A stretch of DNA of 64,000 nt from Prochilodus magdalenae (lineage: Eukaryota; Chordata; Actinopteri; Characiformes; Prochilodontidae), in contig JAMWET010001334.1 of NCBI GenBank assembly GCA_024036415.1, forward strand, positions 124,001 through 188,000, read 5' to 3'. The first letter of the stretch is position 1; each line of letters begins with the position of its first letter. Below the pieces are notes generated by a model. It was not told the DNA's origin and did no database searches. It saw nothing but the letters and a program-made list of their open reading frames with translations. Below, in pieces: positions 24,827-37,129 of this stretch. A program made the translations under genes and the position numbers.

Positions 24827-25780
24827 GTACTTTACCCCACTCAAACACTCCACCACTTTGTAACTGGCTCTCAGAACTGCCCTGATTTCTCCCACACTCC
24901 TCTTTCCTTTTTATTTTATCTATAAACACTTATTCACCTCACAAGAGGCATGATCTATTTTCCAATCTGATACTGATATTAAAACTTTAAATACTGATAT
25001 TAAAATCTTGAGTACTGATAATAAAACCTCAAATACTGATATTAAAAACTTGTATACTGATATGAAAAACTATGAGTACTGATTTTAAAGCCTTGATTAC
25101 TGATATTAAAATATTGAGTATTTGTTTTAAAACCTTGAGTACTGATATTAAAACTTTGTACAGTGATATTAAAGCCTTGAGGTAAACAGGCGATTTTTCC
25201 TTCAAAAACATCCAGCTTCAGAACAGGTTAGTTGCATGACTGATTCAGATTTATATCCCTCCACAATCTGATCAGGCATTTTCTGTGGATAGTGACCTGG
25301 TACTAATATTTCACATTTTTTCTCTGAGCTGTTATCTTTATTAGAAAATATCCAGTTTAATTTCATCTTTATGAATTTAACGTGGTTTATTTTAAGATGT
25401 TTTGGAGTATCGGTTCTTTTGGTGATATTATACGATGCAGTTTGTATTTTCGGGTTTATTATTTGTCATTTGCACAAGATGTCAGGACATAAAGAGATAT
25501 AAAAGTTATATGAAATAAATACAAAATACACAAAATACAGAATATACAAAGACGGGAGGGGTCTATAGAAATTCTCTGATATGTAAATTTTAAAATAGTG
25601 TTAAAAACGTTACAAGTTTTGACTGACAATATGTATTAGGAGGTCATTCGTGGCCATTAGTTTTTTGTTTTTTTTTACTTTTTGTCTCAATGTGAGCTAA
25701 TGCCAAGACAAATGCCTGTTTATTTGTTTGTTTTGTTTTTTGTTTTACCGTCTCTCTGTCTCTTTTCTGTCCTGCCCTAG
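24827..25780 (+). other. znf644: znf644 intron 4
   Basis: A 954-nt intron with a strong pyrimidine-rich 3' end. Its most visible content is a 21-bp minisatellite at 24971-25181. The preceding intron 3 (24086-24720, 635 nt) is AT-rich and unremarkable. Confidence 0.85.
24971..25181. repeat. 21-bp minisatellite, 10 copies
   Basis: Ten head-to-tail copies of a unit like TACTGATATTAAAACTTTGA, each 21 bp (one is 22). They begin about 145 bp after exon 4, within intron 4. Confidence 0.95.
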
Positions 25781-25976
25781 GTTCTGTGATCTAGTCTTCC
25801 AGGGTCCACAATCTGTGCAGGAGGACTGGGTTAAGCATCTGCAGAGACACCTCATGCACACTAGTGTCCCAGGCACAGGTGCAAGTATGGTGGAGGTAAC
25901 GGCCGTGTGCGAGGAGCTGTGTGACCCATCTCTGGACACTCTGCCCTATCCCCAGCTCGCTCAGGGGTTCTCCTAA
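25781..25976 (+). CDS. znf644: znf644 coding exon 5 (last finger and C terminus)
   Basis: The acceptor is CTGCCCTAG; the junction AG|G gives Arg. It encodes [20 protein letters not shown] and then QRH, completing the C-terminal finger, which has an unusually long 16-residue Cys-to-His spacing. [10 protein letters not shown] follows, matching human GAGMVEVTSL. The protein stops at TAA 25974-25976. The spliced total is 1,263 residues, somewhat shorter than the human protein (about 1,327). The downstream tail ending AQGFS is less conserved. Confidence 0.93.
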
Positions 25977-26134
25977 AGCCACGTTTACACGCCTGCTCTG
26001 TTCACTTTACTGTTATTCACCCTTCCTGCACATGTACATAAGCAGAGATATGTAAACAAAGCATATTCTATATAAATTTATCTGTAGGAGTTTAAGAAAA
26101 ATATATATTAGAACTATAAAAGCAGAGAAAATCG

Positions 26135-26180
<46 letters not shown>

Positions 26181-27040
26181 TAGAGAAAGAAAGAGACAGA
26201 GAAAGAAAGATTTTCTTGTATTGCACATGGACCATTTATTCTCTTCTCTTTCCTTGTTATTTTTATATCATGCCTCTTTAAACGTGGCATGTCATTTACA
26301 TTACATGTAAATCTGGCAAGAACGCATTGGTAAATGAAAGAATAATATAATACTGTACTGACATGGATATTTACTCAGAGGACAAATGATACAACCTATT
26401 TTTAAACTACATCTACACTTGTAGTGCTACACTTACTTGTAAGACTTCTCCTGGATGTTCTTATGCAACTTTGGACAAGGGGTCATAGTGGGCCATAGTG
26501 CCACTGATTTTAGCATTTTTAAAGACACTCTTGAACAAATGAACTGCAAACTGTCCAGCGTGGATGTTTGTTTTTCCCAACCTTTTGCGTAGAGATGCAT
26601 CCCAAGTGGAGCATATCAAAATTAATGCAATACTCCTAATTTAAGCTCATCTGAAGTGTTTGGATATGTAGGAAACACACTGTTCTGTGATACTTTTGCA
26701 CACTGCTGTAACTCCTGTAGACACTGCTTATGGCAAAGCTAATATTAAAATCAAATTCAGAGAAAGAGACTGGAAACCTGTCCAGGGTGTTTCCAGGCTT
26801 TGCCCAACACCCCCCGTGATCCAGGAGGATAAGCAGTGTAAATGATGAGTGAGTTTCAGTGGAATCATCATTTACGGGGCTCATATGTTAGACATGAAAC
26901 TGAGAAAGTCTGCATTTGATCATTTCGACAACTTGATGAGGCGATCTACTAGCCATCCCATACTTTAGGATGTAGAGAGAGAAACAGTTACCATGTATCC
27001 ATCGTTCTGTGGTGAATAAAACTATTTACGAACATTTTTA
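25977..27040 (+). other. znf644: znf644 3' UTR with polyadenylation signal
   Basis: The first canonical AATAAA after the stop codon is at 27015-27020. A T-rich then GT-containing stretch follows, so cleavage near 27035-27045 is likely. The UTR holds a (GA)n tract at 26136-26210 and, near 26760-26860, a decayed copy of a common fish repeat (AACCTGTCCAGGGTG with a downstream ATAAGC-type end). The extent is inferred from signals only. Confidence 0.5.
26136..26210. repeat. (GA)n microsatellite in 3' UTR
   Basis: A GA run with GAAA variants within the inferred 3' UTR of znf644. Confidence 0.95.
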
Positions 27041-27465
27041 TATGTGCATTTTGGACCTCTTAAACGACACTACAGACACAGGCTGAATCCAAAGGAAGTG
27101 TTTATCTGCTTTTCTATAATTGGGGAAAATTTATGTAGCATTAACACATAGAAACTGTGCGAGTAGTTTGTAAGGTCAGAGCAATAGCACATTGCCAAGC
27201 CTTAGGCTTTTTAGGCTTAATTACTATCGAGAATGAATAAATTAAATGAATCTCAAATGTGTAGATTTGTATTATTCATAGTTTGACAAAAAGTTATGCA
27301 TGCAAAGCACTTTACTCAGATGTGTACATCATTCGCATGTGAATGTCTTACTACTAATACCAATACCAACATTAGGGCCGACTCCTAACCAGTGCTTTTT
27401 CATACGTTCTTTTAAACTAAAAGTGTGGCTTAGTAGTGAGTGTAAGATTTTAAAAATTGGGAATA

Positions 27466-28191
27466 CAGTGGATAGAAAAAGTCCACACAGCCTTATTTTT
27501 GCTTTTTTTAATGGCTTATTTTTCTATTGGAAATTGCAGGTTTTTGTGATGCAAAGTCATAAATCAAGACTTATCATGTCAGAAATGTTTCCATCTTTAA
27601 TGGAACTGGTCATTTAACAAAGTTAAATAGTAAAACAAATAGATAATAAAAAGAAAAAAGGATTTAAAAATAATTTAAAAACCCTTACAGGTGTACACAC
27701 CTTATGACTAATACTGTTAAACTGGTTTTGCATTTATTACAGCTCCAGTCCTTCAAGTAAGTATCTGTTATCCTGTGTATAGCCTGGTGTTTTCTGCAGA
27801 TTATTTTTGGTAGCAATTCTTTAAAGCATGTCATCATCCTATCTATATTCTTGACTGCAGCTCCTCTCCCTGTAAAAGTAGATCCAAAGTGTGATGCTCC
27901 CATCACCATGCTTCATAGCAGTAACAGTGTTCATTAGCTGATATGCTGCGTCGTCGTTCGGGGTTCATCAGCAACAGTTTAGTTGACTTCTTGTCTATTT
28001 GAACAATTTTAGCTTCTGTTGTCAAAGCACACACATGCTTTTGCATGCAGAATGTTGCAGAACTTTGTTTAGATTTTTCCCCTTAATAATTAACTGTTTG
28101 TTTTAAATTATAGATGAAAAATGTCTGAAATTATGTGTCTTAAATTCTGCCGTTCCATCAGTAAGGGTGTGTAGACTTTTTGTATCCACTG
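27466..28191 (-). mobile_element. Tc1-type DNA transposon remnant with terminal inverted repeats, 726 bp
   Basis: The left end CAGTGGATAGAAAAAGTCCA and the right end (complement of GTGTGTAGACTTTTTGTATC and the CACTG after it) form inverted repeats with few mismatches. A TA precedes the left end; the matching right flank reads TG, probably a decayed target-site duplication. The interior, read on the minus strand, has a Tc1-like fragment around GDGSITLWIYFYREEEL and no intact transposase. Probably a short non-autonomous or internally deleted copy. Confidence 0.75.
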
Positions 28192-28439
28192 TGTTTACTT
28201 GGAGACTAGCGAAGAAGTGCTGGTGCTGATAGCATACAAACAGATTGTATTTAGATCATCACAGACTGCCTGGATACTGAAATTAGGTATTGAATGACAT
28301 ACCATAGAAGTACTGAATTTTCATGCCCAGTCCTACACGTAAAAAACTGCATTACATAAACACGTTTATGTCTTTCAGTTACTTTACGCAGTCATTTTGC
28401 TGATATATTTTAATAATGCAGCAACATTGTATATATATA

Positions 28440-29420
28440 CATGAACTGAATTCAATGCATTGCTCTCTCTGAGTGCATGTAATTGCCCCCAATAAGGTAC
28501 CAATGAAAAAGCCATCTCACTGTTATGTAATCAGTAATCTCTCCATCTTGTTGGCTGGCTCTGTCTGCAATGGGATAGCAGCTCTGATACATAGATCTTG
28601 GCTGGTCCCTGTGTGTTCTGGGTCAATCTTGCGCCTGCAAGGGGGTGATGTGGGGTGGTGGGGGGCGTCAGGGAAGGGGCGACCCTGCAGTTTATCCTGG
28701 GCAGGGCTTAGACAGGCGATCAAAGCTGTACAAACCAATTGTCATCACGTTCCTCCAGAGGGAATTTGGAGTACATTAATGCCCCTGCTTTGGGAAGTAA
28801 TTGTATCTCTCTGTGACTTCATTAGGTGCTCTTGGCTGAATCAAAAGGGCCTCTCTCTCCAGCAAGGATGGAAGCCGCATGGTGGGCAGACAGCATCCCG
28901 AGGGGCAGAATGAATAAAAAACGAGGGATTATAATGAGATTGAGCTAACCATGACCAGGATTGCATTTTTCCCCCATTATTCTATTGGCAGCATTATGAA
29001 TGGGGGGTGGATTGAGAGGGCGGCAGGGACATAAAGAAATGTGTATCTAAGTGTAAGATCCACACCAGCCATCTGCCACGGGGGCTAGGCTGCTGACAGA
29101 CCAGCGCATGCTTATCATTAGGCAGCGAATCAAAGAGGCCCACTCTCAGGAGATTCCTCTATTAAAACTGTATAGATGTGTCATCCCTTCTCCGTGTGCA
29201 AAGGGGAAGCGCCACGGAGCGAGCATGTTTAATGGGAGCGGTGAGGGGATAATGAGTTGGCATTGTAAAACGAGAGAGGAGGTAAGCTATGTGTTCGCCT
29301 TTAATCGCTGTATTTTATTTGTTAAATCGAACCTCCAAAAAGCGCAAGTAAAGGAGAGGCTTCGGTAAGTTGTTTCTTATTAATAGTATAACCTTAGGTG
29401 CTAATTAAAAACGCCCTCCG
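28440..29420. promoter_or_regulatory. Unique block downstream of znf644, candidate conserved non-coding element cluster
   Basis: About 1 kb of complex, repeat-free sequence immediately after a transposon and AT-rich DNA. It contains several AATTA/TAAT words and long stretches without homopolymers. The 146-codon frame at 28473-28913 shows no domain. It would fit a regulatory element of the BARHL2-ZNF644 interval; unverified. Confidence 0.35.
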
Positions 29421-29439
29421 GCACATAAGCACATCCTTA

Positions 29440-30450
29440 ATATTTTATTGGAGAGGTAGTGACAAAGACAGGCCTGGGCTTCGGGGAGGAGAGAGAGGAG
29501 GTTTTATCTCAACTTAGCATTGTCTCTTAAGCACAGTGTCTCAGGTGGACCTGACACCAACACCAAGAGAAACTGTTGATTGATTGACTTTTTTGCTCTG
29601 TCTCTCTCCTTGCCTTCCTTTTTTTCCCCCTTTTTTTTTCTTTCTGGTCTGACTCTTGTTTTGGCACCCTCGCCCCACCCAACGCCTCATGCGGCAGGAG
29701 TGACCCCACAGATCAGGTCTGTCGACCACGGCCTCTTTGCTTCGCGACCGGTCACTCTGAAAAGTGCAAGGGTCCACGTTGAAAAATAAGAGAGAGAGAG
29801 GTGGGGGGGGGGAGACAGGAAAAGAGAGATAGAGAGTGGGAAAAAAATCAATAGGTTTCCATTATCCGGTTGGGCAGTGTCACTGGCCTGTCAATGATCC
29901 CGCTACACACTCGTAGCACAAGGGTGAGACGAGCCCCAAGTCAATCGCCACTGACAAGAGGAAAGCATGCTGACAGCAACCAGGAACAAGTCAGAACACA
30001 GATTTGCACTTCAAGAGCCGGTCCGACGGGGCAGCGCGAGGGGCCACCAAACGGCAAGGGGCCAGGCTCAAGAGAGACGGAGGTTGAGGGGGGTTGGGGG
30101 GGGCTTGGCGTGGGCACTGGATCAGGGGGTCTGAGGCGAAGGCGGGAGGGGTTGTGGTGGGCTATGGTCAGGCTTTCACCCCCCTTGCGCCTGTCTGCCT
30201 GTCTTACTCCCTCCACTAACGCTTTTATCCCCACATCAATTATTTACCTCTGGATACACCAAAGGAAACCCAGGTGCACTGATTGTGGCTGAGAGAAATT
30301 CATCACCTTCGTAGTCGCCCACTCGCTCCTTTTTTGTCTGTCTCTCTTTCTCGCTTCCCTCTTTCCTTGCTGCCCATCTCCTGCCCCCGCCAACCACCCC
30401 TCCCCCCACTTTAAAGGCCACGATGATCCAACATGCATGTAAGAGTGCTA
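29440..30450. promoter_or_regulatory. GC-richer gene-free block
   Basis: Mixed purine and pyrimidine tracts (T-rich 29590-29645, G-rich 29798-29820 and 30080-30160) flank unique sequence such as 29860-30060. Open frames on both strands are composition artefacts. A regulatory role is a guess. Confidence 0.2.
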
Positions 30451-30649
30451 TAGGGGTGTAAGCAGGTGTGTTTCACAGTGAGCGTGTGTATGTTAAAGGT
30501 AAGACATGTATGAGCTTACTGTTCTTGATAATACAACTACTCGAAATAGTCATTTCAGTGTAATTGTGTAACCATTTCCAAACCTCTCCCCATGGCAACC
30601 CAGAGTTAATAATAGTTATCACTCAGTACATAGTGTGGTTTAATCAATA

Positions 30650-30650
<1 letters not shown>

Positions 30651-30687
<37 letters not shown>

Positions 30688-30713
30688 ATAATAATAATAA
30701 TAATAATAATTAT
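30651..30713. repeat. (ATT)n followed by (AAT)n, self-complementary
   Basis: About nine ATT repeats, a short ATGAT spacer and about seven AAT repeats. The two halves are complementary and could form a hairpin. Confidence 0.9.
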
Positions 30714-30954
30714 ACATTGATGAACCATTATTATTATTATTTACATTTTTTATGTCAGTCTGAACAGCACATAATAGTGAACACATCCTCTAGATTGGGG
30801 AAAGCAAAATGTGCAGAACTAAATTATAAACTTTTTATTATATATATATATACTTTTCACTATAAACTATATACCATGTATATATATAGATATATAGATA
30901 TATAAACATATACACACACACACACACACACATTTACTGTGTAAGGGCAGCCTG

Positions 30955-32160
30955 CGTTTTGAACCTGCTTACACTGACCACATTCACCCAGCAAAGAAAG
31001 ACATCAACCGCTCCACAAAAGGCCAGAAATCAATAAATTTTGACATGGATGAAACCTGTTTGGGATGCACCGTTTTGGTCCTCCAGAAAATATGCTTCTG
31101 CCCACGTCACGTGCAATTAGATCAATGCTGCTTGACTTAAGTTGGCTACTAAGGCCAGATGCAGTGGGCAGTACTGCACAATGTCTGGTCCTGAACCAAC
31201 ACAATAGCCAAGGATCTGATTCACTGCATCTTAAACATACAGAACCCTGTGGTTACCACATGCAACCACAGCATGGCCTGTTCTCTGGTAAAGAGTAAGG
31301 CAATGGAACTGCCTTCAGATTGTACAGCAATTTAGCCTAATGAGAAATTAACTTCTATCTGCAAATTATGTTTAATAGGCTTTTCTTTTTTTCAAAAAAA
31401 TTATTAATGAATATTAATTAATGCACTTTTTCAAGAACCTAAAATGCCAATTGTTTTTCAATTAGTACACCCCACCAACCCACCCCACCACATCCCATCC
31501 CATCCCTCTATTTCTAAACCAGTAATTCCTAAATGACTGCAGGGAATTAAAGTGAATATGTTGACAAGCTTTAACAATAGCAGGTCATGTAGGCTTGCAC
31601 GCTTGGCTGCTTCAGGTTCACTCCAGCAGCTGACAGGTCCTAATCACGCACTGCCCTAAAGGCACAAGGGCAGAAAGGACTGGAATCACTCAATTACTGA
31701 ATTATACACTAGTTTGCCCGTTTTAAATTGAGACATAATTAGTGCTGGGGATGTTAAGAGTTGTATCTGCCACACTTGGGCGGATAAGTGGTGCTGTGTT
31801 ATTATCTAGTGTGTAATTCAGGACAGCAAAGCGTTCCTGTCACAGTGGATTTTGTCACATTTGTTATCGGTAATCTGATTTGTGGTGTTTATTTAAAATG
31901 ATAAGGCAGTTAAACTGACATGGAAAGAAGGCCAGCAGCTTTAGGCTCCAGTCCCACCAGCCTGGGTTTATATCTATAAGTAAATGAGGTAAGGGCTTAG
32001 GATTTAGGGCTTTGAAGAAAAGAAATATGGCTCTGTTTTATATACAGTTATCTATAACATGATCAGATTGTAGAAGGTACCAGTAAAATGACTTTCAGTC
32101 TTCTTAATGATTAAATCAGAGCTCGACAATAAACACTTAATTACTGACTTATAATGCAGT
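30955..32160. other. Gene-free stretch, nothing recognised
   Basis: Moderately AT-rich single-copy DNA with no repeat family I recognise and no reading frame resembling a protein family. Confidence 0.5.
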
Positions 32161-32169
32161 AATAACGCA

Positions 32170-32640
32170 GTAATAATGCAGTAATAACGTAGTGGTGAAG
32201 CATTTTGCATTTTGGATGCTGCAGTGCGATAGGCTGATGCTCCAGCTCTCTGCACACCATTATGGCCGTTGAATGGCTCTAAAGGATGCATGCCTTCGGA
32301 AAGGAAACTGAAGGTGTGGCGTTAGAGCTGGTCGCAGAGCAGCTGCCCCTCATCCCTCCAGGCGCACCGTGACCTCCTTTTTCCCCCCTTTACCAAATTG
32401 GAGGCTTGACAGGCCAAGAAAAAAAGAAAGAGGTTTGATTTGGATTGGGGAAGAAATGCAGAATAGGAGCCCAGAATTGACGGAGGCAGACAGCATTGCA
32501 TGAAGGGGGGCATTAATGCATCACGCGTGAAATATCCACATGTAAAAATGAGAGAGTGAGTAAAGTAAAAAAGGATTTGGCTAATGTGCTGCCAGGCATT
32601 GACATGCGCTGTGGGCCTTTTGTGTCTGTGTTGTTGTAAG
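32170..32640. promoter_or_regulatory. Unique block, candidate conserved non-coding element
   Basis: Complex sequence (for example CACCATTATGGCCGTTGAAT and GGCATTAATGCATCACGCG) just left of the compound microsatellite. No coding resemblance. Texture-based call only. Confidence 0.3.
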
Positions 32641-32667
32641 GTGTATTTGTAATCCGTCATCCGTATA

Positions 32668-32811
<144 letters not shown>

Positions 32812-32819
32812 AGGTAATA

Positions 32820-35035
32820 GATAGCGATATGTCAGTTTAAGTCTGAACAACTGCATTAGCTTTTATCCATCTCATTATCTCATTTAAAGTTGCCTCAGCG
32901 TTTTTTTGCAACATCTCATCTGAGGAAGGGGAAACGTGTTCTGCTACATTTTCCACATTCCAGCAGAAATAAAAAATAAACAGCAGAATAGAAGCGAAAG
33001 AAGAGAAAAAAATCTCTCAGCTATAATAAAATGCGGCGCCAATTTGGTCTTTCCCGCTCTGTTTGCGAGTGTTAATTAATCGTTTCAAACGCGGGAAAAA
33101 AAACGACGTGGAGGGGAATTTGAGACAGAATCGCAGAAAGGCAGAAACGCTGCTGCTCTTTGGTTTTGGCTTTTCACAGATACCCCTACACGAGCCTGCA
33201 GTTCCAACAGTGGCCGCTGGAGGGCGGCACACTTCACACAGTGATCACGGTACGCAGAAAGTCCCACTTAAGGTGCTTTGTTAAGCCTTGCACTGCAATT
33301 TAGAGCCTTAATAGATGACGTTCAAAACTTTTTAGGCCAGCCATAAAAAAGAAGAAACAGGCCGAGCTACTTTTAGCCCCGAATCCTAAACGGCTCTGTT
33401 AAACAGTGTGAATAATTCAGTTCAGACCTGAAACTGACTTGCATTAAACTCTATGGCGTGATCGCCAGACCTACATATTCACCTCTGGACCAGATTATCT
33501 AAGAGGGTCTTGTTTAGGTATTGCAATGAAAGTCTCCTTTTTGTCTTTGGGAAACATACATGACAATGATCCCAAAGAGCAGTTCTGGGGGATCTTACTA
33601 ATCTATCACAGGGCAAGTCTTTCTGTTGCTTTTTAATAAATGTATAAAGGAAAAAAGCTGTATTTAAAAAGAGCATCTGTAGCAAATTTCAAGCACAAAC
33701 TATTTTCCACCTATAAATGTGCTCTGAGATTTGAGAGAACAGAGATTTGAGAATCTGGGTTTTTCACTTAAAATCAGGTTTTGTCTTCTAACTGTTCATC
33801 TGTTCATATGGAAAAGGTGCTGACAAAGAGGCAGCATGGTTTTACTGGCCTTTTAGCAGCCGTCTCTTCTTTATCTGTCATTCTAAGGAAGACAAAAAGT
33901 CCCAAAATGTGTGGAGCTCTGCAGCTAAACTCTTTATTCTTTTTTGTGCACAGTTTGACATTTAGATCTGTATGTGGATCAGTCGTGTGCTGGAATAACC
34001 AGTCTAATTTTAGCTAGCGTTATCTCTCTGACGGCAAACAAAATAATTCCACATTAGTGACAACATCTAATCCTTTCCACAACTATATAGTATCTCTGTC
34101 TCCCCCACCCAAATACAAATACATATACATACAATAAACAAGCAGCCTTGCAAGGCAAATCCCCACACATGTCAAATGTTTATTTTGCCACAATTGTAAA
34201 ACATCTAATAACTTCCCAGTGCACATTTCAGCTTTTTTGCTTTGTTGATATATATATAATTGCGACCTGAACTGTACACCAGAGTTGAAGAAAAAAGGAA
34301 AAAGAAAAAGAAAAGAAAACGTGTCAGGTGACAAGGAAACGCAACGAAAGCAGAGAGGGGGAATAAGTGACAGATAAAAGAGGAAAGGAGGCGCAGCAAA
34401 GAGGAACAAGAGCAAAAACCAGCACGTACTCACACACACATGCACATTAGATGGGGAGGGCTGACAGCATGCCCTTACACACACTCACACGCTCTACTCC
34501 ATAAAGATTCATGTAAACTCATCTTACACACTTCTGACAGCATTCATCAACATCTTGCATCCATTTAAAATCATAACCATTCAGCATGATCGCTCCCACC
34601 TCCACCTGAGATGAACAAAAATTAACAAAAAACTGTACTTTATACATGCAGTGAGCAGCAATGTAGGTCAGCTATTAAAGAGGAATGCCAACAAATTAAA
34701 AACTGCTTAATTAAGCTGCAGAGATTTATCCAGAGCGGCTTGATGTGGAACAGTTGTAGGTAAGCTCATTGATTTTACAGGGGTCATGAGAAAAACTGGG
34801 AGTCTAAGTGCAGCCATAGCTCTTGTAATAACTATCCGAAATGACCAGTGAACCTACATGCTTATTTTGGCTTGTGACACATCTTTAACTCCTAACCATT
34901 ATGCAGAAATGTCTATGGAATTTACCTTCCATAAATATTATGCTGTATCAGAATGCTGCAAATTAAAATTTAAAAAGCTCAGCGCAGTTGAAAACATTGT
35001 ATATATAATGAAAAAAAAATACATTGACAGTACTA
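32820..35035. other. Gene-free stretch, nothing recognised
   Basis: Single-copy sequence of mixed composition. 32990-33290 is somewhat CpG-richer and could be regulatory. No gene signal. Confidence 0.5.
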
Positions 35036-35043
35036 TATATACG

Positions 35044-35110
<67 letters not shown>

Positions 35111-35112
35111 GT
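35036..35112. repeat. (AT)n microsatellite
   Basis: About 75 bp of alternating AT with few interruptions. Confidence 0.95.
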
Positions 35113-35119
35113 ATGCAGC

Positions 35120-36300
35120 TTGCAGCTGCAGTGTTACAACGCCATTTGCCAATCAATCAGTGTCAAACGTGTTAAACTGCACTAATGTCGCAGGAGAAAA
35201 AGAGGTGACATGTCACATTGTCTTGTTTTAATCATTTGCTTTATTCTGCAGGGATGCATAACCTGTTCTGCTCCTTTCCTACTGCCTATTTCCTATTTCT
35301 TTACTCTACATTGAACATATACAACACTGAAAATGGAGCAATGCTCCTGATTCATCTCATTTATGGCTGAAGCTCATTAACTGGGTAATGTTTATATTGT
35401 AAACGGCTTTGTGCCCAATGCACAATCCCCATCTGCACTGCAGACATCAGCTATGAAGCCTCATTCTTTGCTGGAAAACTGCTGAAGCTCCAGTAAAGGC
35501 TGTGCACACTGGTCCTTATGGACAGAATTGCATTCTGTTTGTACATGCAAACGTATATACATAAATAAAATATATCGCAAGATATTATTGTTTTTACAAA
35601 TTATTATTACTAATGCTTAAAATGCTATAGACGTGTTGTTCATGTACACCTATTTTACCTCTATACAAAAAGCAATATAATTATTAATTATATTATTATT
35701 ATATTATTACTAATTATTTCCACTTACGGCTTTCTAATTACATTTGTAATAAGATGTGTAACCATCATATCTCACAGCTTCTTCTATAGGCTGTAACATT
35801 AAAATTTACTAAGTTGGGAAAAAACTAGATCATTTCTGTTTTTGTCACGTTTCCTTTTTATTTAGATTAGATCCCCTAGTATTAGATCCCTTATGTAATT
35901 CCATCATCATCTGTGTTGCAGTCAGGTGCTACTTTAGTCTCTATGCTTTACAAAGGGTTTAAAAAATGAAAAAGAAAACTAATTAGTGTTTCTAAAATCC
36001 AATCCAATTAAACTGAGAAATGTACCTACTACCCTTTTAGATATGCTTCACAAACATGGTTTCAAAGTTTTGTGTCCATATCGCTTTTCTGTTTTTGTCA
36101 TGTTCCATTGGGAAAAAACAAAAATGTACATATTTCCTTATATGCGAACTATATGAGCAAAATGTGTGATTTCTAGCGTCAAAATTCCAAAGAAGGTAAA
36201 TATATACATATTTTTCCTTATATCAAAATGAATATCTAAAATGTGTAATAGATGTCAGTTTATGTGTTACCCTAGCACCAACATAAATAACATTAGGTAT
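35120..36300. other. AT-rich gene-free stretch
   Basis: No recognisable gene or repeat family. Short AT runs at 35660-35720. Confidence 0.5.
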
Positions 36301-36302
36301 AC

Positions 36303-36960
36303 AGTACTGGCTCTTATCTCAGTAAATACTTTATTAGAAACACCTGTAACTAGGAACACACTTACCTATTATTGTTCAAAGTAAAACCTCTGGTTCACTC
36401 AGAATGTTGCAGTAAAGAAAACCCTTCCAGAGAGGTCAGTGGAGAATGGTCAGACTGGTTCAAGCTGACAGAAAGGCTACAGTAACTCAGATAACCACTC
36501 TCTACAGTTGCAGTGAGCAGGAGAGCATCTAAGAATGCTCAGCATCCTGCACAGCAGAAGACCGCATCAGATCTCATTTCTGTCAGCCATGAACAGAAAC
36601 TGTAGCCTGGTCTGTTGAATCTCAGTGTCTGACCCTAATGATGGCAGGGTCAGAACGTGGCACCAACAGCATGAAACCACAGACTCAACCTGTCTAGTGT
36701 CAACAGTCCATGGTGGTGTGGGGAATGGTTTTTGGCACACATTTGGTCCATTATTAGCAATTAATTATCACTTCTATTTGGGTATTGTTGATGATGGTCT
36801 ACCCCTTCATGGCCTTGGTATACTCATCTCCTAAGGGCTAATGGTTAATGGTTAAGCAAAAGTCACCTCAGACAAACTACTTTTGTCTTTACACTGGCAA
36901 TGAGTTCAGTAACCTTCACTGGAGCTGAATCCAATAGAACTTTGATATCTGTGAAGTTGG
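36303..36960 (+). mobile_element. Tc1-like transposon remnant with readable transposase
   Basis: The left part ACTTTATTAGAAACACCT resembles the inverted terminal repeat of a widespread teleost Tc1 family. Downstream, GGTCAGACTGGTTCAAGCTG and TCAGATAACCACTCTCTACA follow the family's gene. The 36625-36834 frame gives DGRVRTWHQQHE, CLVSTVHGGVGN and FWHTFGPL, matching the Tc1 order DGRVRxWRxQHE, SCLVSTVQ, GGVMVWGIF, WHTLGPL. NEF and the ESN that follows are the start of the late catalytic region, with a deletion. The right terminal repeat is not visible. Inactive. Confidence 0.85.
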
Positions 36961-37129
36961 TATACTGTAGGTTTACCAAAGCCTTTTTCATATCTATCAT
37001 ACCCTGGCTTTGTGTCGTTTACTATTTGGATTTCAATGGACTCAACGTTGTACGGCCACCAGGTTTATTATGACTTTATTAAGCTGAAGCTATAATCTTG
37101 TTGTACAGTGTTTATGAGTGAAGTGAGCC

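Noticed and set aside
24971..25181. CRISPR-like array in intron 4, and the 19-bp array at 45 kb
   Set aside because: The repeats are directly adjacent without unique spacers, so these are minisatellites, and the genome is vertebrate.
28473..28913. 146-codon plus-strand frame
   Set aside because: No family resemblance, no splice or promoter context, and the block looks like unique non-coding DNA.
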